Positions 1 through 4,862 of a stretch of 5,168 bases of DNA are shown piece after piece. The notes under the pieces were generated by a model that saw only the letters and a list, made by a program, of their open reading frames with translations, did not search any database and was not told the origin of the DNA. The first letter of the stretch is position 1; every line of letters starts with the position of its first letter. Made by a program: the position numbers and the translations under genes. The stretch is from Actinotalea sp. (GTDB lineage: Bacteria > Actinomycetota > Actinomycetes > Actinomycetales > Cellulomonadaceae). Location of the stretch: assembly GCA_014360395.1 (NCBI GenBank), contig JACIXM010000015.1, forward strand, positions 1 to 5,168, given 5' to 3'.

Positions 1-176
1 GTCGCGGCCGCGGGCGCGGCGAGCAGGGCGCCCGCCGGAGCGGCGAGGGCGACGGCGGCGGCCAGCGCGGCGGCGCGGCGCACGGGTCGCGGGGTGCCGG
101 CGGGACGCCCGGCGCACGGGGGCGCGCCCGGAGCGGCGACGGGGGACGGGGTGGGGTGGTCGGACGTGCGGAGCAC
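1..176 (-). CDS. N-terminus of a probable secreted or membrane protein, partial
   Basis: Only the first 58 codons are in the window; the gene runs off the left edge. The chosen GTG at 174-176 has AAAGAGG (181-187) four bases upstream. The product has a Pro/Ala/Gly-rich N-terminus of about 31 residues, then Arg33-Arg34, then an Ala/Leu/Val-rich hydrophobic stretch (residues 35-54) ending in AAPAAA, which looks like a signal peptide with an Ala-X-Ala type cleavage region. A second in-frame GTG at 81-83 would give a compact signal peptide starting M-R-R, but no ribosome binding site is visible there. The family cannot be told from this piece. The cobalamin riboswitch in its leader suggests B12-related work outside the cytoplasm, such as cobalamin or cobalt capture or transport; that is inference from context. 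An exported transcobalamin-like (DUF4430) or transporter-associated protein is one possibility. Confidence 0.6.
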   Translation of the reverse strand, partial: MLRTSDHPTPSPVAAPGAPPCAGRPAGTPRPVRRAAALAAAVALAAPAGALLAAPAAA

Positions 177-180
177 AGTG

Positions 181-187
181 CCTCTTT
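181..187 (-). promoter_or_regulatory. Ribosome binding site of the riboswitch-linked gene
   Basis: On the minus strand this reads AAAGAGG, four bases before the GTG at 176. The base of the large hairpin at 188-240 ends directly against it, so folding of that hairpin could influence ribosome access. It decides the start chosen for the minus-strand gene. Confidence 0.5.
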
Positions 188-240
188 CTGAGCGGTCCGT
201 GACGGACCCGGCACCGGCGCCGGGTCCGGTCACCGCTCAG
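188..240 (-). promoter_or_regulatory. Long bulged hairpin just before the ribosome binding site
   Basis: Three nested inverted repeats form one stem. CTGAGCG (188-194) pairs with CGCTCAG (234-240), GTGAC (199-203) with GTCAC (229-233), and GGACCCGGC (204-212) with GCCGGGTCC (219-227). Together this is 21 base pairs closing a 6-base loop, with a 4-base bulge on one side and a single-base bulge on the other. It lies in the minus-strand leader between the aptamer and AAAGAGG. An alternative fold exists: GGTCCGT (194-200) and ACGGACC (202-208) also form a near-perfect palindrome, which would exclude the long stem. No T-run follows on either strand, so it does not look like a rho-independent terminator. 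A role as part of the riboswitch expression platform is inferred. Confidence 0.6.
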
Positions 241-247
241 CGGCCGA

Positions 248-301
248 CCGGGTCGCAGCGACGACCCGGGCTCCGTCCCGTAGGCCTCGACGGAAGGAGC
301 C
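248..301 (-). promoter_or_regulatory. Two consecutive hairpins between aptamer and long stem
   Basis: CCGGGTCG (248-255) and CGACCCGG (262-269) form a perfect 8-bp stem with a 6-base loop. Next to it, GGCTCC (269-274) can pair with GGAGCC (296-301); a longer bulged version uses CCGTC (273-277) with GACGG (289-293). In the minus-strand transcript they follow the aptamer and precede the 188-240 stem, giving a leader of about 130 bases from aptamer to start codon that is almost entirely structured. No U-tract is seen. The role is unproven. Confidence 0.45.
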
Positions 302-307
302 TCTCTC

Positions 308-459
308 CCTCGGCAGGTGTTCCGGCTCGTCGGGACGGGTCCCGACCTACGGTTGCGGGTCAGCGCCGGCGTTCGACCGGCTTCCCCTGCGCGCGGGCAT
401 GGAGCGCCGGCCCGGGCGGGTCGGCAGCACTCACGCTACTCCTGCGCGGGCCTGCGAGG
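308..459 (-). promoter_or_regulatory. Cobalamin (B12) riboswitch aptamer
   Basis: On the minus strand this carries the sequence signatures of cobalamin riboswitches in the right order. GGGGAAGCCGG comes first (378-388), then GCTGACCCGCAACCGTA (348-364), then an 8-base inverted repeat (329-346). The B12 box follows, GAGCCGGAACACCTGCC (312-328), which I aligned to the family consensus rAGYCMGgAgaCCkGCC with three differences. Closing stem P1 is plausible between CCTCGCAGG (451-459) and CCTGCCGAGG (308-317) with one bulged base. At about 152 bases it is a compact version, with only one short hairpin between the core and the B12 box. Riboswitches of this family bind adenosylcobalamin or related forms and usually turn off the downstream gene when B12 is plentiful. 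The motifs are strand-specific, so the target is the minus-strand gene beginning at 176, not the adenosyltransferase. Exact ends are approximate. Confidence 0.87.
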
Positions 460-507
460 ATGCGGTCCGGCGCGTCGTCATCCGGACGGGCGCGGAAGGA
501 GGCCGCG

Positions 508-1056
508 GTGCGGATCTACACGAAGGCGGGCGACGACGGGAGCACGGGGCTCTTCCTGGGCAGCCGGGTGCCCAAGTCGGACGTGCTCGTCGATGCCTAC
601 GGGGACGTGGACGAGGCGGTGTCCGTCCTCGGCGTCGCCCGATCCCTGTGCGCGGACGACCGGCTCGCCGGCGAGCTGCTCCAGCTGCAGCGTGAGCTCT
701 TCGTGGCGGCGGCGGACCTGGCGACGAACCCCGCGCACCGCGACCGGCTCACGCCGGGCGTGTCGCAGGTCACCGAGGAGATGGTCGAGCGGGTCGAGGG
801 GCTGATCGACGCCCTGGTGGCGGAGCGGCCGCTGCGGCCGGTGTTCATCGTCCCGGGGGCGACTCCGGCGTCGGCCGCGGTGGACCACGCGCGCACCGTG
901 GTCCGCCGCGCGGAACGGCACGTCGTCCGGGCCCTGGAGGCCGGCCACGCGGTGAGCCCGCTGGTGCTGCGGTACCTCAACCGGCTCTCGGACCTGCTGT
1001 TCGTGGTCGCCCGGCACGCCGCCGGTGACGCGGAGGAGCCCGCGAGCCACGACTGA
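508..1056 (+). CDS. pduO: PduO-type ATP:cob(I)alamin adenosyltransferase
   Basis: This 182-residue cytoplasmic enzyme transfers the adenosyl group of ATP to the cobalt of cob(I)alamin or cobyrinic acid a,c-diamide, giving the coenzyme B12 form used by mutases and some ribonucleotide reductases. The family signatures are intact: the N-terminal nucleotide-binding TKAGDDGSTGLF (5-16), DAYGDVDE (29-36), QRELFVAAADLA (61-72), PGATPASA (116-123), HARTVVRRAER with the active-site arginines (127-137), and RYLNRLSDLLFVVAR (155-169). Length is usual for the trimeric PduO/MMAB family. The start is GTG at 508, because AAGGAGG (496-502) lies five bases upstream and the family N-terminus begins there; the frame stays open back to 94 but that part is not protein-like. 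It diverges from the B12-riboswitch gene, which supports a shared cobalamin theme. The symbol names the family and does not imply propanediol use. Confidence 0.95.
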   Translation: MRIYTKAGDDGSTGLFLGSRVPKSDVLVDAYGDVDEAVSVLGVARSLCADDRLAGELLQLQRELFVAAADLATNPAHRDRLTPGVSQVTEEMVERVEGLIDALVAERPLRPVFIVPGATPASAAVDHARTVVRRAERHVVRALEAGHAVSPLVLRYLNRLSDLLFVVARHAAGDAEEPASHD

Positions 1057-1093
1057 TGGACGCTCGGGGCCGTCCTCAGGCGACCCGACGTAT

Positions 1094-1127
1094 CCTGCCG
1101 GGGCGTTCCAGGGGAGGCCGGAGCAGG
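1094..1127 (+). other. Weak hairpin in the leader of the DUF3105 gene
   Basis: CCTGC plus CGG (1094-1101) can pair with CCG plus GCAGG (1118-1127), with two bases unpaired on the 3' side. It lies in the 114-base gap after the adenosyltransferase. TATCCT (1091-1096) overlaps its start and could be a -10 box, but no good -35 is visible. GGACG (1058-1062) and CGTCC (1071-1075) form a small stem just after the upstream stop. None of these is strong in sequence this GC-rich, so whether the DUF3105 gene has its own promoter is open. Confidence 0.2.
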
Positions 1128-1170
1128 CCGGGCGGCGCGCGGTCGGGATGTCCAGGACGAGGAGGCTCCG

Positions 1171-1809
1171 GTGGGTGCAGCAAGGCGTGAGGCGGCGGAC
1201 GAGCGGCGGGAGCGGCTCGCGCGGGTCCAGGCGGACCAGCGACGGGCCGAGCGGCGGCGCACCCTGCTCGTCGTCGGCGTGGTCGGCGCGGTGGTCCTCG
1301 CCCTCGCCGTCCCGGTCGGGATCTTCTTCGCCCGGGAGCTGAGCGCCCAGAACGCCGTGCAGGCGGCGGCGCAGGGCGACATCGACGGGGTCCAGGAGAT
1401 CCAGATCACGTCCACGCTGCACACGCAGGAGCCGGTCGACTACGACCTGCTGCCCCCGGCGGGCGGGGACCACCACCCGGTCTGGCAGAACTGCGGGTTC
1501 TACGACGCCCCGATCCGCAGCGAGCACGCGGTGCACTCGCTCGAGCACGGCGCGGTGTGGGTCGCCTACGACCCCGACCTCGACGACGCGCAGGTCGACC
1601 GGTTGCGCGCGCTGAGCTCGGCCAACCCCTACCTGCTCGTCAGCCCGATCGCGGACATGGACAGCCCGGTCGTCCTCACCGCGTGGGGCGTCCGGCTCGA
1701 GCTGGAGTCCGTCGACGACGAGCGGGTCGAGCCGTTCCTCGTGAAGTACCTGCAGGGCGAGCAGACCCCGGAGCCGGGCGCGTCGTGCTTCGGCGGGGTG
1801 GGGGCGTGA
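1171..1809 (+). CDS. Membrane-anchored DUF3105 family protein
   Basis: A protein of 212 residues. A highly charged Arg/Glu-rich cytoplasmic start (1-30) leads to one hydrophobic segment (about 31-53). The rest is a predicted extracytoplasmic domain matching DUF3105, with the family's PPAGGDHHPVWQNCGFY (95-111), SEHAVHSLEHGAVWVAYDP (117-135) and AWGVRLEL (171-178). The conserved His and Glu cluster, with Cys108 and Cys206, could bind a metal or form a disulfide; no activity is established for the family that I know of. The start is GTG at 1171 with GAGGAGG (1159-1165) five bases upstream. Its stop overlaps the start of the DUF305 gene, so the two are very probably co-translated. The gap to the adenosyltransferase is 114 bases, so joint transcription with it is possible but not shown. 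Confidence 0.9.
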   Translation: MGAARREAADERRERLARVQADQRRAERRRTLLVVGVVGAVVLALAVPVGIFFARELSAQNAVQAAAQGDIDGVQEIQITSTLHTQEPVDYDLLPPAGGDHHPVWQNCGFYDAPIRSEHAVHSLEHGAVWVAYDPDLDDAQVDRLRALSSANPYLLVSPIADMDSPVVLTAWGVRLELESVDDERVEPFLVKYLQGEQTPEPGASCFGGVGA

Positions 1810-2543
1810 CGGACGGTCCGACGGACCGCACCGACGACGACGCCCCGCTCGTCCCGGGCGAGGCGGGGGCACCCGACCTCGGTGCCCCCGTGCCCCCCGC
1901 CGCGCGCCGTCCCGTGGTCCCGGTCGTCGCGGCGCTGGTGCTGACCGGCGTCGTCGGCCTCCTCCTGGGCGCCCTCCTCGCCGGGGTGGTGCTGCGCCCG
2001 GCGACACCGGCCGGGACCTCGGTCGACGCCGGCTTCGCCCGGGAGATGCAGGTCCACCACGGTCAGGCTGTCCAGATGGCCGTCCTGGTCCGGGACCGGA
2101 CCGACGACGATGCGGTGCGGACCCTCGCCCTCGACATCCTCCTGACGCAGCAGAACCAGCAGGGTCAGATGGCCGGCTGGTTGCAGGTGTGGGGTCTGCC
2201 GCAGACCGCTGCGGGGCCGCCGATGCAGTGGATGGCGGACCACGGGACCCATGGTGGGGGACCGGACGGCACCGCCGCCCCGGCGCAGATGCCCGGCCTG
2301 GTCACGCCGGAGCAGATGCGCCGCCTGGAGGAGGCTGAGGGGCGTGAGGCCGAGCGGCTCTTCCTGGCCCTGATGATCCCCCACCACGAGGGCGGCGTGG
2401 AGATGGCGCAGTACGCGGCCCGTGAGGCCGGGACGCCCGCGGTGCGGCGGCTGGCCGCTTCGATCGTGGCCGCGCAGGAGGCCGAGATCCTGCTGCTGGA
2501 GGAGATGCTCGCCGGGCGCGGGGGTGCCCCCGCGGGCCTGTGA
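1806..2543 (+). CDS. Membrane-anchored DUF305 (CopM-like) protein
   Basis: A protein of 245 residues. An acidic, Pro-rich N-terminus (1-35) precedes one transmembrane or signal-anchor segment (about 36-63). A DUF305 four-helix, ferritin-like domain faces outward, with the two hallmark motifs MQVHHGQAVQMA (81-92) and IPHHEGGVEMA (191-201), plus QNQQGQMAGW (116-125). A Met/His/Gly-rich insert (140-163) sits between the halves. Characterised DUF305 members such as cyanobacterial CopM bind copper in the periplasm, so metal handling at the cell surface is likely by analogy; the ligand is not known here. The start is GTG at 1806, inside a GTGA overlap with the DUF3105 stop, which implies translational coupling; no strong ribosome binding site is visible. 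The frame is open further upstream but that part lies inside the DUF3105 gene. It converges on the helicase with a 46-base gap. Confidence 0.9.
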   Translation: MTDGPTDRTDDDAPLVPGEAGAPDLGAPVPPAARRPVVPVVAALVLTGVVGLLLGALLAGVVLRPATPAGTSVDAGFAREMQVHHGQAVQMAVLVRDRTDDDAVRTLALDILLTQQNQQGQMAGWLQVWGLPQTAAGPPMQWMADHGTHGGGPDGTAAPAQMPGLVTPEQMRRLEEAEGREAERLFLALMIPHHEGGVEMAQYAAREAGTPAVRRLAASIVAAQEAEILLLEEMLAGRGGAPAGL

Positions 2544-2589
2544 GCCCGCCGCCCGACCGCGCGTGAGCCCTGCGGGTCGCCCTGCGGCG

Positions 2590-4470
2590 TCAGCGCCCCC
2601 GGTGGCGAGGCGTGCGCGGGACGTCGTCCGTGCGGCCGGCCCGCTCGGGCCCCCGGCCGGGCCGGTCCTGGCCCCGGCCGGAAGCGGTGCGCCCGACGTG
2701 CTTGCGCTCGCCGGAACGACGCGGAGCGCGCGGCTCGTGGTGGTGCGTGCCCGGGTGGGAGGTCGCCGCGGCGGCCGATCGGCCCGGCCGGCCCGGGCGG
2801 CCCTCGTCCACGCGGATGCGCAGCGGCTGGCCCGCGACCCGGGCGGCGGCGATCCGGCGCAGCGAGTCCTCGCCGAGGGCGGCCGTGATCTCCACCAGGG
2901 TGAACCCGGAGAAGATGTCGATCTTCCCGATGTCCCCGCCGGTGAGTCCACCCTCCCCGGTCAGCGCACCGACGACGGCCTCGGGCCGGACCCCGTGACG
3001 GTGACCGACGGCGAGCCGGTACCGCGTCCCGCGATCGGGGGCGAAGGCCTCCTCGATGACCTCCGGCTCCTCCTCGACCGCTGCGCGGTCGTCCCCGACG
3101 GCGAGCGCCGCCAGTGCGGCCGCCACGTCGAGCAGCTCCATGCCGGTGCTCTCCACGTGCTCCTGCAGGACGGTCCGGTACAGCTCGGTCCGTCCGGCCT
3201 CGTGACGCTCGGGCGTCCGGGCGAGCAGGTGCTCGATCCGGTGCCGGGAGACGTCCGCCGGCGTGGGGAGCGAGACCTCCTCCAGGCGCTGCCGCGTCGT
3301 GCGCTCGATCGCACGCAGCTTGTGGCGCTCCTTCGGCGTCACGAACGTCAGCGCCCGACCCTCCCGGCCGGCGCGCCCGGTGCGCCCGATCCGGTGGACG
3401 TACGCCTCCGGCTCGCCGGGGACGTCGAAGTTGACCACCAGGCCGACGCGCTCGACGTCCAGGCCGCGCGCGGCGACGTCGGTGGCGACGAGCGTGTCCA
3501 GGGCGCCGCTGCGCAGCCGGTCGATGATCTTCTCGCGGTCCTTCTGGGCCACGTCACCGGAGATCGTGGCAGCCGACAGGCCGCGGGCGACCAGGGCCAG
3601 CCCGACCTCGTCGGCGGCGCTGCGCGTGCGGGTGAAGACGATCGCCGCCCCGGCGTCGGCTGTGGCGAGGACGCGGGCGAGGGCGCCGATCTTGTGGCGG
3701 TGCGGCACGACGGCGTACGTCTGCCGGACCGCGGACACGGTGGAGGACTGGCGGTCGACCGCCACCCGCACCGGGTCCACGAGGTGCTGGGAGGCCACGG
3801 CGACGATGGCCGGCGGCATGGTGGCCGAGAAGAGCGCGACCTGCCGCTGCCGGGGGGCCGCGCCGAAGATCCGCTCGACGTCCTCGGCGAACCCCATCCG
3901 CAGCATCTCGTCGGCCTCGTCCAGGACGAGCATCCGGACACCGTCCAGGGTGAGCGTGCCCCGGTCCAGGTGGTCCATGACACGTCCCGGCGTGCCGACC
4001 ACGACCTGGGCGCCGGCGGCGAGGGCGCGCTGCTGCGGCAGGAACGGTGCGCCGCCGTAGACCGCGACGACCTTGACCCCGGCGGTCCGCCGGGCGAAGC
4101 CGGAGATCGCCGCGGCGACCTGCTGCGCGAGCTCGCGCGTGGGCGTGAGGACCAGGGCCTGCACCGCGCGGGTGGACGGCTCCACGGTCGCCAGGAGCGG
4201 CAGGCCGAACGCCGCCGTCTTGCCGGTCCCGGTCTGCGCGACCCCCGTGACGTCCCGACCGGACAGGAGCGCCGGGATCGTGGCCGCCTGGATCGGCGTG
4301 GGGCGGACGAAGCCGAGGTCGAGGACCGCCTGCAGCAGCGCGTCGGGCAGGCGGAGGTCGACGAGGTCCGGGTGACGCTCGTGCCCGTCGCCGGCGGCGT
4401 CCGGGGGCGGGGTCACGCCGGGCGCCGTGGCGCCGGGATCGGTCGGGGAAGCGGGCTGGAGGGCGGGCAT
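2590..4470 (-). CDS. deaD: DEAD-box ATP-dependent RNA helicase, DeaD/CsdA type
   Basis: A complete 626-residue cytoplasmic helicase that unwinds structured RNA, in this family often for ribosome assembly, cold adaptation and mRNA turnover. All core motifs are present: Q motif GFVRPTPIQ (53-61), Walker A AQTGTGKT (78-85), PTRELAQQ (110-117), TPGR (160-163), DEAD (184-187), SAT (215-217), VFTRT (278-282), TDVAARGLD (330-338) and HRIGRTGR (359-366). A DbpA-like RNA-binding domain follows (about 482-556), after an acidic linker (459-479), and then a basic Arg/Gly/Pro/His tail (557-626). Length and order match E. coli DeaD/CsdA (about 629 residues). The Phe usually found about 18 residues before the Phe of the Q motif is Leu36 here. 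ATG at 4468-4470 is used; the ribosome binding site is weak (GGGA within ten bases). The first 30 residues are low-complexity Pro/Ala and family-atypical, so a later start is possible. No clear terminator is visible in the convergent gap with the DUF305 gene. Confidence 0.96.
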   Translation of the reverse strand: MPALQPASPTDPGATAPGVTPPPDAAGDGHERHPDLVDLRLPDALLQAVLDLGFVRPTPIQAATIPALLSGRDVTGVAQTGTGKTAAFGLPLLATVEPSTRAVQALVLTPTRELAQQVAAAISGFARRTAGVKVVAVYGGAPFLPQQRALAAGAQVVVGTPGRVMDHLDRGTLTLDGVRMLVLDEADEMLRMGFAEDVERIFGAAPRQRQVALFSATMPPAIVAVASQHLVDPVRVAVDRQSSTVSAVRQTYAVVPHRHKIGALARVLATADAGAAIVFTRTRSAADEVGLALVARGLSAATISGDVAQKDREKIIDRLRSGALDTLVATDVAARGLDVERVGLVVNFDVPGEPEAYVHRIGRTGRAGREGRALTFVTPKERHKLRAIERTTRQRLEEVSLPTPADVSRHRIEHLLARTPERHEAGRTELYRTVLQEHVESTGMELLDVAAALAALAVGDDRAAVEEEPEVIEEAFAPDRGTRYRLAVGHRHGVRPEAVVGALTGEGGLTGGDIGKIDIFSGFTLVEITAALGEDSLRRIAAARVAGQPLRIRVDEGRPGRPGRSAAAATSHPGTHHHEPRAPRRSGERKHVGRTASGRGQDRPGRGPERAGRTDDVPRTPRHRGR

Positions 4471-4529
4471 GAGGGCATCCCGTTCGGTCGTGGAGGGGGC
4501 GGAGCGCCGGGCACGACGCGAGCCCGTCG

Positions 4530-4535
4530 AGTCTA
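4530..4535 (-). promoter_or_regulatory. Possible -10 box of the helicase gene
   Basis: On the minus strand this reads TAGACT, fitting TANNNT, about 60 bases before the helicase ATG. No good -35 is seen at the usual distance, which is common in actinobacterial or activator-dependent promoters. If real, transcription would start near 4523. Confidence 0.3.
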
Positions 4536-4579
4536 CGGTGGCGCGGCCGTCGAGGGCAGGGGCAGGGGCGGGGACGACC

Positions 4580-4595
4580 GGTGACCTCGATCACC
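4580..4595. promoter_or_regulatory. CRP/GlxR-like palindromic operator
   Basis: GGTGACCTCGATCACC has perfect 5-base arms around six bases and contains GTGA-N6-TCAC, the core of the CRP-family consensus TGTGA-N6-TCACA; only the outermost base of each arm differs. Its centre is about 64 bases upstream of the start implied by the TAGACT box, a spacing typical of class I activation. It lies about 270 bases from the plus-strand gene. Binding is inferred from the match alone. Confidence 0.4.
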
Positions 4596-4675
4596 CGGCC
4601 ACGGGTGGGCGCCCGGGGCTTGTGGACGCAACAACAAGGAGTGCTGCTTGTCGGTGGTGACGGACGGGACGCCGG

Positions 4676-4705
4676 TTGACCACGTTTCGGACAGAGCCGT
4701 ACCGT
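4676..4705 (+). promoter_or_regulatory. Sigma-70-type promoter for the rightward gene
   Basis: TTGACC (4676-4681) and TACCGT (4700-4705) are separated by 18 bases and lie in the least GC-rich part of the window. Both resemble housekeeping sigma factor boxes. The implied start near 4712 gives a leader of about 150 bases before the ATG at 4863. Confidence 0.45.
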
Positions 4706-4711
4706 TCGGTA
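4700..4711. promoter_or_regulatory. Palindrome over the -10 box and start point
   Basis: TACCGTTCGGTA has perfect 5-base arms around TT and covers the proposed -10 box up to the proposed start. A repressor binding there would block the promoter. It is short and could be chance. Confidence 0.25.
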
Positions 4712-4721
4712 ACCCCTTGTC

Positions 4722-4739
4722 TCTCCGGAACGCCGGAGA
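4722..4739 (+). other. Small hairpin in the leader of the rightward gene
   Basis: TCTCCGG (4722-4728) and CCGGAGA (4733-4739) make a perfect 7-bp stem with loop AACG, starting about ten bases after the proposed transcription start. It may stabilise the 5' end of the mRNA. No T-run follows, so it is not a typical terminator. Confidence 0.35.
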
Positions 4740-4862
4740 CGCGCGGGAACAGGATCGGAGCCGTCGGGCCCCCGCACACCGTCGTGCGGAGGGCGCGAGC
4801 GGCGCCGCGGATCAGCGGGACCGGCGACGCCGCCGGACCGCCGGACGAGAGGACCACCGCCC

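Larger units (their letters stand above)
177..507. other. Divergent leader region without a protein gene
   Basis: This 331-base stretch separates the minus-strand secreted-protein gene from the plus-strand adenosyltransferase. Nearly all of it is occupied by minus-strand RNA structure: the cobalamin aptamer and three downstream hairpins. Open frames that cross it, including one continuous with the adenosyltransferase frame from 94, are not believable proteins because they are Arg/Pro/Gly/Ser-rich and overlie the structured RNA. I could not find a convincing -35/-10 pair for either gene. The plus-strand promoter must lie inside or beside the riboswitch DNA, and the minus-strand promoter upstream of about 460, possibly reaching into the start of the adenosyltransferase gene. 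Confidence 0.7.
4471..4862. other. Divergent intergenic region, 392 bases
   Basis: This separates the minus-strand helicase from the plus-strand gene at 4863. The half next to the helicase is GC-rich and holds a possible -10 box and a CRP-like palindrome. The section 4620-4720 is clearly less GC-rich than the rest of the window, as expected for a promoter, and contains TTGACC/TACCGT reading right. The last 140 bases are GC-rich leader with one small hairpin. Open frames crossing it on both strands look non-coding: Arg-rich, with mixed third-position bases. Confidence 0.6.

Noticed and set aside
188..240. Rho-independent terminator
   Set aside because: The stem is strong, but no T-run follows on either strand, and it lies in the leader of the minus-strand gene, not after a gene.
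348..364. Riboswitch reading right and controlling the adenosyltransferase
   Set aside because: The conserved core and B12 box are in the correct sequence and order only on the minus strand.
94..507. Upstream extension of the adenosyltransferase frame, 138 extra residues
   Set aside because: The added part is Arg/Pro/Gly/Ser-rich, matches no known N-terminus of the family, and overlies the minus-strand riboswitch. A proper ribosome binding site precedes GTG 508.
1056..1188. Short frame from ATG 1056 overlapping the adenosyltransferase stop
   Set aside because: About 43 residues, almost all Gly/Arg/Ser/Pro, with no ribosome binding site of its own, and it runs into the DUF3105 gene.
478..2007. 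Long minus-strand frame across the adenosyltransferase and DUF3105 genes
   Set aside because: Arg/Asp/Val-rich shadow opposite genes with clear family motifs; no ribosome binding site or domain was seen.
2544..2589. Bidirectional terminator between the convergent DUF305 and helicase genes
   Set aside because: I found only 3-4 bp pairings and no T-run in the 46-base gap.
2422..4584. Long plus-strand frame opposite the helicase
   Set aside because: It is the antisense shadow of a helicase with every core motif; long opposite frames are normal at this GC content.
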